From a virus, in the IMG/VR virus record IMGVR_UViG_3300026292_000011, positions 1 to 38,569 of that record: DNA of 38,569 nt. The stretch is one strand, 5' to 3'. The position numbers and the translations under genes were made by a program. The notes below the pieces were generated by a model that was not told the DNA's origin, did not search any database, and saw only the letters and a list, made by a program, of their open reading frames with translations. This document shows positions 5,938 through 13,637 of the stretch, piece by piece (within the stretch, counting starts at the first letter, position 1; each line of letters begins with the position of its first letter).

Positions 5938-6207
5938 ATGCCCAGGAAGAAAATAATATGTGTTGGGAAGTGTTTTATTTGCCAGACGAAACACTACGCA
6001 CATTTAGGTGGATGGGTATTCAATGGATCTGGCAAGCTTCTCTGCTACGAGATAGACCATGAAGGACAACTCCGAAGAGACTGCTTCAAAAAGGCCCAAA
6101 CTATCGGAAGATCAGAAATGGATGTTACTTTTCAAGGACCTGGATCTCGGTCTGGAGAAGATGACACCACGGTATTATTGGGATTGCTTAAAGAGGATTT
6201 ACAATGA
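5938..6207 (+). CDS. Cys-rich early protein, 89 aa
   Basis: ATG 5938 directly follows the mini membrane gene; an in-frame ATG at 5899 would overlap it and is less likely. Cysteines at 8, 12, 15, 36 and 49 (CVGKCFIC, LLCYE, RDCFKK) with two His between suggest a zinc-ribbon-like fold. The C-terminal third is acidic and flexible (GPGSRSGEDDTT). It sits in the middle of the early operon. I do not recognise a family. Confidence 0.6.
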   Translation: MPRKKIICVGKCFICQTKHYAHLGGWVFNGSGKLLCYEIDHEGQLRRDCFKKAQTIGRSEMDVTFQGPGSRSGEDDTTVLLGLLKEDLQ

Positions 6208-6536
6208 CTTCAAAATGTGATACTGAACAAGCTAATTATAAGCAAGACACATCTACGACAGAGGGCTTGCTTAAAGCCTTAAACCAAAAACATTCTTATA
6301 AAAAAGCAGATAACAGCAAGCTAATTATTAGCATGCTAAAAGATGCTACGAAACATTGTAGCCCTGATTATATAAAAGCTAAAGATAGAGGACTAAAAGA
6401 GGGCTATGTCCAATCACAAGCCAATAAGAAACTTTCCATAGCAAGCAAGAACATGTCCAGAGATGGCTGGGCCAAATTGGCATACCAAGTATCGAACATG
6501 ACGATTAAGGAGCTTAAGGCTTGGATAAAAACCTAA
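6204..6536 (+). CDS. Hypothetical early protein, 110 aa
   Basis: It begins in an ATGA overlap with the previous gene. The chain is rich in Lys, Asn, Ser and Gln, helical in the second half (GWAKLAYQVSNMTIKELKAWIKT), with no signal or membrane segment. The underlying DNA reuses short strings (AAGC and GCTAATTA types). No function can be assigned. Confidence 0.6.
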   Translation: MTSKCDTEQANYKQDTSTTEGLLKALNQKHSYKKADNSKLIISMLKDATKHCSPDYIKAKDRGLKEGYVQSQANKKLSIASKNMSRDGWAKLAYQVSNMTIKELKAWIKT

Positions 6537-6994
6537 AAGCTCGCATCAAGGATATAACAGATCACGGCATTAAAAAGCTCGATGATCTTTTTGACGAAGC
6601 ATGCCGAACAGAGAGGGGACTTCCATCAGTACGACACAAACACAAGCTCACCTATTGGCCTGACTATAAGACAGATTGGTTAGCCTATGGATATGGCAAG
6701 AGCAAGACACGATTACCGAAGCCATCACCACAAGAGCTGGATAGATATGACATAGCCTGGCAGATCTTATTGCTCTACTGCGAACCAGAAGAGAGAAGGC
6801 TAATATGGTCTGTTAATATGACAGGAGCTTACCGTGATAGAGGACCTAATTGGGCCAAAGTAGCAAAGCAAATGCACTTAGATCCACGAACCGTGAAGAG
6901 ACGCTACCTGGATGCTTTATACAAGCTATGGTATGTCAAGCTACCAACAGCACAAAATGTGTTGCCAATGACACGAAAAAAGGCTACTAATTGA
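6521..6994 (+). CDS. DUF6362-like phage protein, 157 aa
   Basis: The start is TTG 6521 with AAGGAG eight bases upstream, overlapping the previous gene by 16 bases. Residues 20-150 follow the DUF6362 pattern: an acidic helix ending RTERGLPSVR, a Trp-Pro pair (YWPDYKTDW), then a mid-helix (DRYDIAWQILLLYCEPEERRLIW) and an HTH-like end (NWAKVAKQMHLDPRTVKRRYLDALYKL). Members usually sit just before terminase genes. The HTH could serve late transcription or DNA recognition in packaging. The last gene of the early operon fits a late-gene activator, but this is inference. Confidence 0.65.
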   Translation: MDKNLKARIKDITDHGIKKLDDLFDEACRTERGLPSVRHKHKLTYWPDYKTDWLAYGYGKSKTRLPKPSPQELDRYDIAWQILLLYCEPEERRLIWSVNMTGAYRDRGPNWAKVAKQMHLDPRTVKRRYLDALYKLWYVKLPTAQNVLPMTRKKATN

Positions 6995-7139
6995 TAACCT
7001 AGGGCTTTTGTGTCCTCTCCTTCCAGGTTAACTAAAAGACACAACCTTTCTAAAAATATAACCCTCCTCCCTCAAGGCTTGATACAGCCGTAATGCTGTA
7101 TGCTCTAGGCAAGCCTAACACGGAGATAAAGGACAAGAT
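6995..7139. other. Structured non-coding gap before the packaging genes
   Basis: No gene is seen. TTGTGTC (7008-7014) and GACACAA (7038-7044) form a perfect 7-bp inverted repeat with a 23-base loop, and a nested hairpin follows at 7075-7116. No clear promoter was found. It could control the passage from early to late transcription. Confidence 0.45.
7075..7116. ncRNA. Nested hairpin element, copy 1
   Basis: An outer 7-bp stem AGGCTTG/CAAGCCT encloses a 6-bp inner stem ATACAG/CTGTAT with loop CCGTAATG and one 8-base bulge. The string TGATACA..CCGT..TG..GTATGC recurs in shorter form at 7786-7819, before the large terminase. It lies 23 bases before the 38-aa membrane gene that leads into the small terminase. 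It may be an RNA control element or a packaging-protein site; no known RNA family is recognised. Confidence 0.4.
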
Positions 7140-7256
7140 ATGCTAGAGACAATTCAAGACAAGATATTAAATCTATTTCATAACTTAACACCAAGAGGAC
7201 TACAGATCCTTTTAGGTAGCACATTAGCTGGTGCAATAATATTGCTGATCATCTAA
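7140..7256 (+). CDS. Small membrane protein before terminase, 38 aa
   Basis: The frame reads MLETIQDKILNLFHNLTPRGLQILLGSTLAGAIILLII. It has an amphipathic N-terminus and one hydrophobic C-terminal segment ending at the stop. The ribosome site AAGGA is well placed, and the stop overlaps the start of the next gene by one base (TAATG). The size and shape would fit a small holin-like or membrane-targeting peptide, but nothing else supports lysis here. Confidence 0.55.
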   Translation: MLETIQDKILNLFHNLTPRGLQILLGSTLAGAIILLII

Positions 7257-7648
7257 TGGCACGAGTTAACAAGAAGACATTCCAAAAGATATTAGACCGT
7301 ATAGTAGACGGTGAGAGCCTGACACAGATCTGCAAGGATGACGATCTACCATCTGATAGAACAGTCTTAAGACATGTACAAGATAGCGAAGAAGACTTTG
7401 AAGCATACATGAAGGCACGAGCCTTACAAGCTGAGAAGATCCATGACACTATGATGGACATGTGGAACGAAAGCTATCCAATAGATGTTAAAGAGAAACA
7501 CACAGAGATATTGAGAAGAGATAAGACAAGCTATTGGCTAGACAAGAGACGAACACAATTACAACCAAGAGGATCTTTGCGTAACAAAGTAGAAGACAAG
7601 AAAGAGTCTGGTGAGATAACGATTAGATGGGGAGATGACAATGGGTAA
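7256..7648 (+). CDS. terS: Terminase small subunit, 130 aa
   Basis: The start of the chain (TFQKILDRIVDGESLTQICKDDDLPSDRTVLRHVQDSEEDFEAYMKARALQAEKIHDTMMDM) is the HTH of small-terminase-like phage proteins, where a Lxx(I)C..(D)LPS..TV..(W/H) helix pair is followed by a long helix for ring assembly. It should recognise the packaging start on phage DNA and regulate the large subunit. Coupled by TAATG to the membrane mini-gene and by an 8-base overlap to the 48-aa gene. The large subunit follows 366 bases later, after a structured non-coding stretch that may be its binding site. Confidence 0.75.
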   Translation: MARVNKKTFQKILDRIVDGESLTQICKDDDLPSDRTVLRHVQDSEEDFEAYMKARALQAEKIHDTMMDMWNESYPIDVKEKHTEILRRDKTSYWLDKRRTQLQPRGSLRNKVEDKKESGEITIRWGDDNG

Positions 7649-7787
7649 GATGTCTTATGCTAACATGCTTCCTCCAGGACAAAAGCCTACAACTGATCAA
7701 AGCAATACTAGACGAACAGGGCCAAAGGATCTTGGAGGAAGACCAACTAAGTATGCCTTCAAGAGACCAAGCATTAATATTCGATAG
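7641..7787 (+). CDS. Small basic protein, 48 aa
   Basis: The frame reads MGKMSYANMLPPGQKPTTDQSNTRRTGPKDLGGRP...INIR. It is Pro/Arg-rich and likely unstructured. It starts within the small terminase stop (overlap ATGGGTAA), a coupling form seen at several junctions here. Its stop falls inside the first arm of the next hairpin element. The function is unknown. Confidence 0.55.
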   Translation: MGKMSYANMLPPGQKPTTDQSNTRRTGPKDLGGRPTKYAFKRPSINIR

Positions 7788-8013
7788 GGCTGATACACCG
7801 TTGTAGTATGCATGGCCCTGTCGTTGTTCATACGCACATGCGATTGGCGACAGCTCCAGGGGTACGGCTCCCTTAGTTATTGGCTGAGTTCTGCGGTTAA
7901 ATCAATCGCATCAACACATACATCAACATATATACGAAAAACCTGGCACCTACCCCTAAAAAAAGTCGCCTGGGTTCTAGTAGCGTATTACACCGATCAA
8001 GGAGTCACACACA
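7786..8013. ncRNA. GC-richer, hairpin-dense non-coding stretch before terL
   Basis: This 228-base gap is richer in G+C than its surroundings. Hairpin copy 2 (AGGGC 7786-7790 with GCCCT 7815-7819) is followed by CTGTCG/CGACAG (7818-7823/7848-7853) and AGGGG/TCCCT (7858-7862/7869-7873). Longer pairs also exist: GGCGAC 7846-7851 with GTCGCC 7965-7970, and AGGGGTA 7858-7864 with TACCCCT 7951-7957. The 23-base attP-type double motif lies inside (7906-7928) next to TTCTGCGGT (7889-7897). It could be a structured RNA, a packaging start site, or both. A 69-codon open frame from ATG 7812 runs through it but lacks a ribosome site and protein-like character. Confidence 0.5.
7906..7928. repeat. Remote copy of the attP arm-type motif
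   Basis: TCGCATCAACA, three bases (the third T), then ACATCAACA. The same 23-base pattern occurs at 37067-37089 and 37228-37250 beside the attachment core. ACCGCAGAA, which accompanies the attP copies, is present here in reverse orientation at 7889-7897. This site is about 9.1 kb from attP on the circle. Confidence 0.75.
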
Positions 8014-9309
8014 TTGCCTGAGATAGTTATTCCATATACTCCCAGAGAATTGCAAAATGAATTGCATACTAATCTGGATAAGCATAGATGGGCCGTCATA
8101 GTCTGCCACAGAAGATTTGGCAAAACAGTTATGGCTATAAATCATTTGCTTCGAGCAAGTATTCTTTGCGATAGGCCTAATCCTAGATTTGCCTATGTAG
8201 CTCCAACATATAGACAGGCGAAATCTGTGGCCTGGGACTATATAAAACAATTTACGAATAAGATCCCTGGAATAAAATATAATGAAACGGAATTGCGATG
8301 CGATTTGCCCTCTGGTGCCAGGATAACTTTATTAGGATCAGAAAACCCAGATAGCTTAAGAGGTATTTATTTAGATGGATGTGTTATCGATGAGGTAGCG
8401 GATATGCCTGAGAGTATCTTTCCAGAAGTTATCAGACCAGCTTTATCAGATAGAAAAGGGTTCTGTTATTTTATTGGGACTCCTAAAGGTCATAATATGT
8501 TTTTTGATCTATACGAAAATGCACAACAGCAAGAGGAATGGTACTCAGTAGTTTATAAGGCGAGTGAGACAGAAATATTAGATGAGGAAGAATTAGAACA
8601 AGCTTCTCAGACTATGTCCTCTGATCAGTATGCCCAGGAGTTTGAATGTAGCTGGGTAGCAAATATACCTGGTGCCATATACGGCCAGGAGCTAGAACAA
8701 TTGCAAGAGGATGGCATGATCACAACGGTGCCTTATGATCCATCCCAGCGAGTAGATACATGGTGGGATCTCGGACTAAATGATTCGACTGCTATTTGGT
8801 TTACACAAACATCCAGAGGTGGAGCTGTATCGGTAATAGATTATTATGAGGTCCGCAACGAAGGCCTTCCGCATTTTGTACATGTATTAGAACAGAAGGA
8901 TTATTTATACGGTACCCATAATGCACCACATGATATTGAGGTCCGTGAATTAGGGACAGGAAGATCTAGGAGAGAAGTCGCCTATGATCTAGGAATAAAT
9001 TTTCGAGTGGTTCCGAAACTTCCCCTGGAAGATGGGATCCATGCCGTGAAGATGTTACTGCCGAGATGTACCTTCGATGTAAAGAATTGTAAGGATGGTG
9101 TAGAAGCCCTCCGACATTATCATAGAGCATACAATGAACGGACTAGAGCTTTCAGAGCTACTCCTGTTCACGATTGGACCAGCCACGGTGCCGATGCTTT
9201 TCGGTATTTGGCAATAGGTATGAAACAACAAAAGATGGAAAAAATTCCGCAAGCTTATGCAGATAATAAGTGGGAGCCATTAAAAGATAGGAGACAAGCC
9301 ATTGGCTAA
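8014..9309 (+). CDS. terL: Terminase large subunit, 431 aa
   Basis: The ATP-driven packaging motor and headful or site-specific nuclease. Start: TTG 8014 with AAGGAG nine bases upstream. ATPase centre: CHRRFGKT (about 31-38, Walker A in the terminase-specific form), VIDEV (124-128, Walker B), GTPKG (155-159, coupling motif III). Nuclease domain: D252 in WWDLGLNDSTAIW, D307 in PHDIEV, and D394 in HGADAFRY, the usual RNase-H-like acidic set. The length is normal. It overlaps the next gene by 8 bases and starts the late structural operon. Confidence 0.95.
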   Translation: MPEIVIPYTPRELQNELHTNLDKHRWAVIVCHRRFGKTVMAINHLLRASILCDRPNPRFAYVAPTYRQAKSVAWDYIKQFTNKIPGIKYNETELRCDLPSGARITLLGSENPDSLRGIYLDGCVIDEVADMPESIFPEVIRPALSDRKGFCYFIGTPKGHNMFFDLYENAQQQEEWYSVVYKASETEILDEEELEQASQTMSSDQYAQEFECSWVANIPGAIYGQELEQLQEDGMITTVPYDPSQRVDTWWDLGLNDSTAIWFTQTSRGGAVSVIDYYEVRNEGLPHFVHVLEQKDYLYGTHNAPHDIEVRELGTGRSRREVAYDLGINFRVVPKLPLEDGIHAVKMLLPRCTFDVKNCKDGVEALRHYHRAYNERTRAFRATPVHDWTSHGADAFRYLAIGMKQQKMEKIPQAYADNKWEPLKDRRQAIG

Positions 9310-9784
9310 AAAGAAAAAGGTTTATGTGCCTGTTGAATCACAACAGCAAAGTAATAAGAATGATTTATTAGAGCAAGATCCTGTTGCTCCAAAGGTCGAG
9401 CCGTACACAACTCCTTTTTCACAAAAGACAACTTACACAGATCCAACAACAGGCAAGAGCATAATGATTAGGCCTGGGGAAGGTGTAGATCCGACAATGA
9501 TAAATGAAGGTGAAACAGTTATCCCTGATGATGTTGTTATTGTTAAGGATATGGTTCAGCGAACAAAAGAAATGCTGTTAAGAAGGTTTGGCCGTAAAAA
9601 TACTATTGTTACAGGACCGATGGGATTAATGACTCCTGTTACCGTTATGCAAGCCACAGCTTTTGGAACAGAAGAGGGAGCTGATGTAACAGCAACAGCA
9701 GAACAATTAGGCCTAGTAGCAGAAACAGATTTAGATCCAACATTAGATTCTTACTTAGAGAATTACATGTTTGAATCTTCATAG
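9302..9784 (+). CDS. Hypothetical protein after terminase, 160 aa
   Basis: TTG 9302 lies within the terL stop (TTGGCTAA) with AGGAG upstream. The N-terminus is basic (AKKKKVYVPVE), followed by a Pro/Thr-rich region, a helix with RTKEMLLRRFGRK, and an acidic C-terminus (LVAETDLDPTLDSYLENYMFESS). No membrane segment is present. It stands between terminase and the long acidic protein, so a head-related role is likely, but I recognise no family. Confidence 0.6.
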   Translation: MAKKKKVYVPVESQQQSNKNDLLEQDPVAPKVEPYTTPFSQKTTYTDPTTGKSIMIRPGEGVDPTMINEGETVIPDDVVIVKDMVQRTKEMLLRRFGRKNTIVTGPMGLMTPVTVMQATAFGTEEGADVTATAEQLGLVAETDLDPTLDSYLENYMFESS

Positions 9785-9820
9785 GCGGAAAAAAAATTTT
9801 AAAAACGACAAGGAATTAAG

Positions 9821-11974
9821 ATGGGTGCAACAAATATAGATTTGAGTAATATTATTGATCCAAGCCTACTGCAAGCTCAAGTGCAACAGGCTGGGTTAGA
9901 TAGCTCTACTGAAACTTTAGGTGTTGGTCCCAATGCCACAACAGGAGCAACTCTTCTTAATACGGAAGTCGTAGATACTGAAGGAGCCAATGATGAAACT
10001 ACTGACACAAGTTCTCTTGCAAGTAGCCAAGACCTTAATATTAACACCTCTTTACTCTCTCAAACATCAGATCAATCTAGTGATCAAGCTTCTGGTGATA
10101 ACATCTCTACTGCTACTGATAGTGCTAGTATCGATGTTGAGTCTGTAACACCTGATTTTTTAACCGATCAATGGAGATCAGATAACATAGGCTTTGGTGG
10201 AAACAACTCTACCTGGCAAGAAAATACTGACGGCACATTTACACAAACAATGCTGATAGATACAGGAGCTTTTGGAATAACAGGAGATATAGGAGGTATA
10301 TCTGAGCCTATAGATGTTCAATATAAATGGGATGCTGATGGAAACTTTATTGGCCTGGCTGATGGAACGGAACAAGCTAAAGTAACAGATAGTGAATCTG
10401 ACGAAACTGAAGACCTGGATCTTGATAATACAGAGGATTTAGATCTTGATAACACCTCTACGATCAACACAGAGCCAATCACATTAGATGATGGTAACTT
10501 TGCTTATGCATTTGATTCAGATGGTAATGGCGAAATAGACACATATAGAATTACAGACTCTGCTGGTATAGAGCTTGAAACTATATCATCAGATGAATTT
10601 ACAGGAACAGGATATGTTTCTGGTAGCGAAACACAAACAGGAACAGTCGGAGCTGATGATGCTTCAACAGATGCTATGTATCTTGGTCTTGTTGATAGCA
10701 TTAAGGCTGGTTTAGAAAAAGACGAAAATCATAAGACAGGAGTTTGGCTTACAGGATCTACAGATGAAGATGGCGATGGTATACCAGATGGTATTTTAGT
10801 TACAGGACTATCTGCTGATAATATTTCAGAACATACTTTTGCGGATGGATCTAAAGGATTTAAATATTCTATAGACATTCCAGGTAGCTGGTTAACAGGA
10901 GAAGCCACAGCAACTAGCATATACTTTAATGAGAATGGTCAGGTTGTTGGTCAAGATGGTAAAGGCTATGAAGGCATGGATCTGAAAACAACTGTTAAGA
11001 CTGATAGCGATAGTGATACAGAAAACACAACAGATTTAGATTCAGAAACACTTGATGCAATTAGAACAACATTGAATGAAATCCTTGTTGATACAGGATC
11101 AGATGTAACAAATGAATTTGCCGAGCTATATAATGAGATCTCTGGTCTATTTGCTACAGGAGATGATGGTGTATTAACGGCTGATGATGAACAGCAACTT
11201 CTGGCTTTCTTTAATACAATGATTGATCAAGGTACTGATACAGGGGTTGTCTTATCATCCAAAACTATGACGGATTATTTTAATCTGGTTAAGGAATATA
11301 CAGGACAATATAACGGAGTTATATCAGAAGCAGATCTTGATACCTTCCTTGCTGATTGGTTATCTGAATCGAAACTCTTTGTTTCTGGATTAGATAATTC
11401 ACAGAAATGGAGCCTGGAGAATATTACTGATCACGGCCAATATGAAAATTTACAAAACCTTATTGAGCTTGTTTATGGTGAAGGCAGAACATTAACAGCC
11501 GAAGAAGCTATGCGGTATCTCACAAACTACTCATGGAAGTCTGAAGGTAAAGGCTGGTTATATGGTGTAGGTGGAGACAGCATTGCAGATATAGATCTTA
11601 GTGTTACAAACTTCCTTGTTGGTCAGATGGTCCTTAATGCAGAAGGTACTGATCAAGAATATGTAACTAGCTTCTGGTTATCTAATGATGATCTGGACCT
11701 GGAAGCTTATGGCTTAACTTTAGATATGATAGCGGAAGCTTGGGGAACAACTGTAGAAGAATTAAAAGTTAATACAGCCAAAGCTAAAAAAGACAAGAAC
11801 AAGAAAAAATCTACAGGAACATTCTTTGCTCCAAAAGATGTGGTTAGAATTGGAGATGAAGATCCAGGATCCTCACCACAAACAATAACAGGCAAGGGCG
11901 GAAGAAGTAGAACAAAACCAAATACATTATTGGGCGGTAGTGTAATGACATCAACTTTAACAGGATCAAATTAA
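9821..11974 (+). CDS. Large acidic protein with calcium-loop-like motifs, 717 aa
   Basis: The family is not recognised. The first 110 residues are Ser/Thr/Asp-rich; a duplicated EDLDLDNT octamer lies near 197-212. EF-hand or thrombospondin-type loops are visible: DSDGNGEID (232-240) and DEDGDGIPD (315-323). Two further helix-flanked acidic loops are GDDGVLTADDEQQL (about 447-460) and NGVISEADLDTFL (about 498-510). The C-terminal 80 residues turn basic (AKAKKDKNKKKS) and then Gly/Arg-rich. A good AAGGA site precedes ATG 9821. Position between terL and portal suggests a head, portal-vertex or scaffold-associated protein, perhaps Ca-dependent. The acidity would also suit an internal or secreted role. 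No signal peptide is seen. Confidence 0.65.
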   Translation: MGATNIDLSNIIDPSLLQAQVQQAGLDSSTETLGVGPNATTGATLLNTEVVDTEGANDETTDTSSLASSQDLNINTSLLSQTSDQSSDQASGDNISTATDSASIDVESVTPDFLTDQWRSDNIGFGGNNSTWQENTDGTFTQTMLIDTGAFGITGDIGGISEPIDVQYKWDADGNFIGLADGTEQAKVTDSESDETEDLDLDNTEDLDLDNTSTINTEPITLDDGNFAYAFDSDGNGEIDTYRITDSAGIELETISSDEFTGTGYVSGSETQTGTVGADDASTDAMYLGLVDSIKAGLEKDENHKTGVWLTGSTDEDGDGIPDGILVTGLSADNISEHTFADGSKGFKYSIDIPGSWLTGEATATSIYFNENGQVVGQDGKGYEGMDLKTTVKTDSDSDTENTTDLDSETLDAIRTTLNEILVDTGSDVTNEFAELYNEISGLFATGDDGVLTADDEQQLLAFFNTMIDQGTDTGVVLSSKTMTDYFNLVKEYTGQYNGVISEADLDTFLADWLSESKLFVSGLDNSQKWSLENITDHGQYENLQNLIELVYGEGRTLTAEEAMRYLTNYSWKSEGKGWLYGVGGDSIADIDLSVTNFLVGQMVLNAEGTDQEYVTSFWLSNDDLDLEAYGLTLDMIAEAWGTTVEELKVNTAKAKKDKNKKKSTGTFFAPKDVVRIGDEDPGSSPQTITGKGGRSRTKPNTLLGGSVMTSTLTGSN

Positions 11975-11975
11975 C

Positions 11976-13637
11976 ATGGCGGAAGAAATTATAGATGTAG
12001 AGCCTTCTTTAAACGAAGACACTAAAAAAACAGCAACAAAACTTTTAGATAGATTGGCTTCATTAGAAGTAGCAAGAGAGTCATGGGAAGAACATTGGCA
12101 AGATGTGGCTGATTATATTGTTCCAAGAAAAGCAGACTTTACCAGGACTAGATCTGCTGGTGATAAAAGAATGGACAAGATTTATGATGGCACAGCTATA
12201 CATGCATCTGAGCTTTTATCTGCAAGTATTCACGGAATGTTAACTTCTGCATCTACCAATTGGTTTAACTTGTGTTTCACAAACGATATGCTTCAAGCAG
12301 AAGATGAAGCAAAAGAATGGTTAGAGGGTGTTGAGCAAGTTATGTATGCACAATTCCATAGATCTAACTTCCAGGAGCAGATCCATGAGCTGTATCACGA
12401 TCTCATAACATTTGGTACAGGAGTATTATATGTTGAGACAGACGGTGAAAGTGGATTTCGATTTGAAACACGACATATATCAGAATGTTTCCTGGCCGAA
12501 GATCCAGAGGGCCGTGTCGATACTGTCTATAGAAAATACAAAATGTCAGTTAGATCTGCACAAAAATTATTTGGAGAAGAAGCATCTTCCAGGATAAATA
12601 AATTAATGAAACAGGATCCACATGAAGAAATAGAAATTGTTCATGTAGTTATGCCTAGAGAAGATAGAGATGCAGAAAAACTTTCTTCTGAAAACAAACC
12701 CTTTGCATCAATCTATATTGATCCAGAGGAGAAGGTTATTATTAAGGAAAGTGGCTTTGATGAATTTCCTTACATGTGTCCAAGATATTTAAAGGCAAGT
12801 TTTGAAAGAGGTTATGGAAGATCACCAGCCATGCAAGCTCTTCCAGATGTAAAGATGTTAAACAAAATGAGTGAAGTTACAATTCGGTCTGCTGAGAAAC
12901 AAGTGGATCCTCCATTGATGCTTCCTGATGATGGATTTATGTTGCCCATAAGGACTGTTCCAGGGGGACTTAATTTCTACAGAAGTGGTACTAGAGATAG
13001 ATTAGAACCATTACAAATTGGAGCTAACAATCCTTTAGGCCTACAAATGGAGGACCAACGAAGACAAGCGATTAATTCTGCTTTCTATGTCGATCAGCTT
13101 ACCATGGGGGTTGGCGGACCTATGATGACTGCTACTGAGGTGGTGGCCAGGACAGAAGAAAAAATGAGACTTCTTGGTCCTGTATTAGGGCGACTGCAAG
13201 CGGAATTGCTCCAACCCCTAATCAATCGCTGTTACAATATTTTAACCAGGCAAGAGTTATTTGCTCCTCCTCCACAAATTATTAGTGGACAGGATATTGA
13301 TATTGAATATGTATCACCTCTTGCGAAGGCACAAAGGCAAACAGATGTACAAGCAACATTACAGATGCTTCAGATAGTACAGCCTGTTGCTCAGATAGAT
13401 CCTAAGATTATTGATCACCTGGATGGTGATGGTTTAATAAAACATCTTTTAAAATCTCTTTCTATACCAGCATCAGTTACAAGATCAGACAGTCAGGTCA
13501 GATCTATTAGAGCTAAGAAAGAAGAAGAGAAGGTGGTTCAACAAGAACAACAACAACAACTAATTGATTCTGAAGTAGCTAAAAATTCTGCTCCAGCATT
13601 AGAAGCTCTTAATTCAATTCCAGAGGAGGAAATTTAA
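11976..13637 (+). CDS. Portal (head-tail connector) protein, 553 aa
   Basis: T7 gp8-type connector, the dodecameric ring through which DNA is packaged and ejected. The N-terminal region (RLASLEVARESWEEHWQDVADYIVPR... DKIYDGTAIHASELLSASIHGMLT) and the mid-region (YGRSPAMQALPDVKMLNKM, DQLTMGVGGPMMTATEVVAR) match the Head-tail_con family, and the length is typical. The C-terminus is Glu/Gln-rich (VVQQEQQQQLID). The start follows the acidic gene by one base. It overlaps the Bbp19-like gene by one base (TAATG). Confidence 0.93.
   Translation: MAEEIIDVEPSLNEDTKKTATKLLDRLASLEVARESWEEHWQDVADYIVPRKADFTRTRSAGDKRMDKIYDGTAIHASELLSASIHGMLTSASTNWFNLCFTNDMLQAEDEAKEWLEGVEQVMYAQFHRSNFQEQIHELYHDLITFGTGVLYVETDGESGFRFETRHISECFLAEDPEGRVDTVYRKYKMSVRSAQKLFGEEASSRINKLMKQDPHEEIEIVHVVMPREDRDAEKLSSENKPFASIYIDPEEKVIIKESGFDEFPYMCPRYLKASFERGYGRSPAMQALPDVKMLNKMSEVTIRSAEKQVDPPLMLPDDGFMLPIRTVPGGLNFYRSGTRDRLEPLQIGANNPLGLQMEDQRRQAINSAFYVDQLTMGVGGPMMTATEVVARTEEKMRLLGPVLGRLQAELLQPLINRCYNILTRQELFAPPPQIISGQDIDIEYVSPLAKAQRQTDVQATLQMLQIVQPVAQIDPKIIDHLDGDGLIKHLLKSLSIPASVTRSDSQVRSIRAKKEEEKVVQQEQQQQLIDSEVAKNSAPALEALNSIPEEEI

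Noticed and set aside
7812-8021. A 69-codon open frame before the large terminase
   Set aside because: No ribosome site, odd composition (many Trp, rare codons), and it runs through the hairpins and the attP-type motif. A non-coding structured region explains it better.
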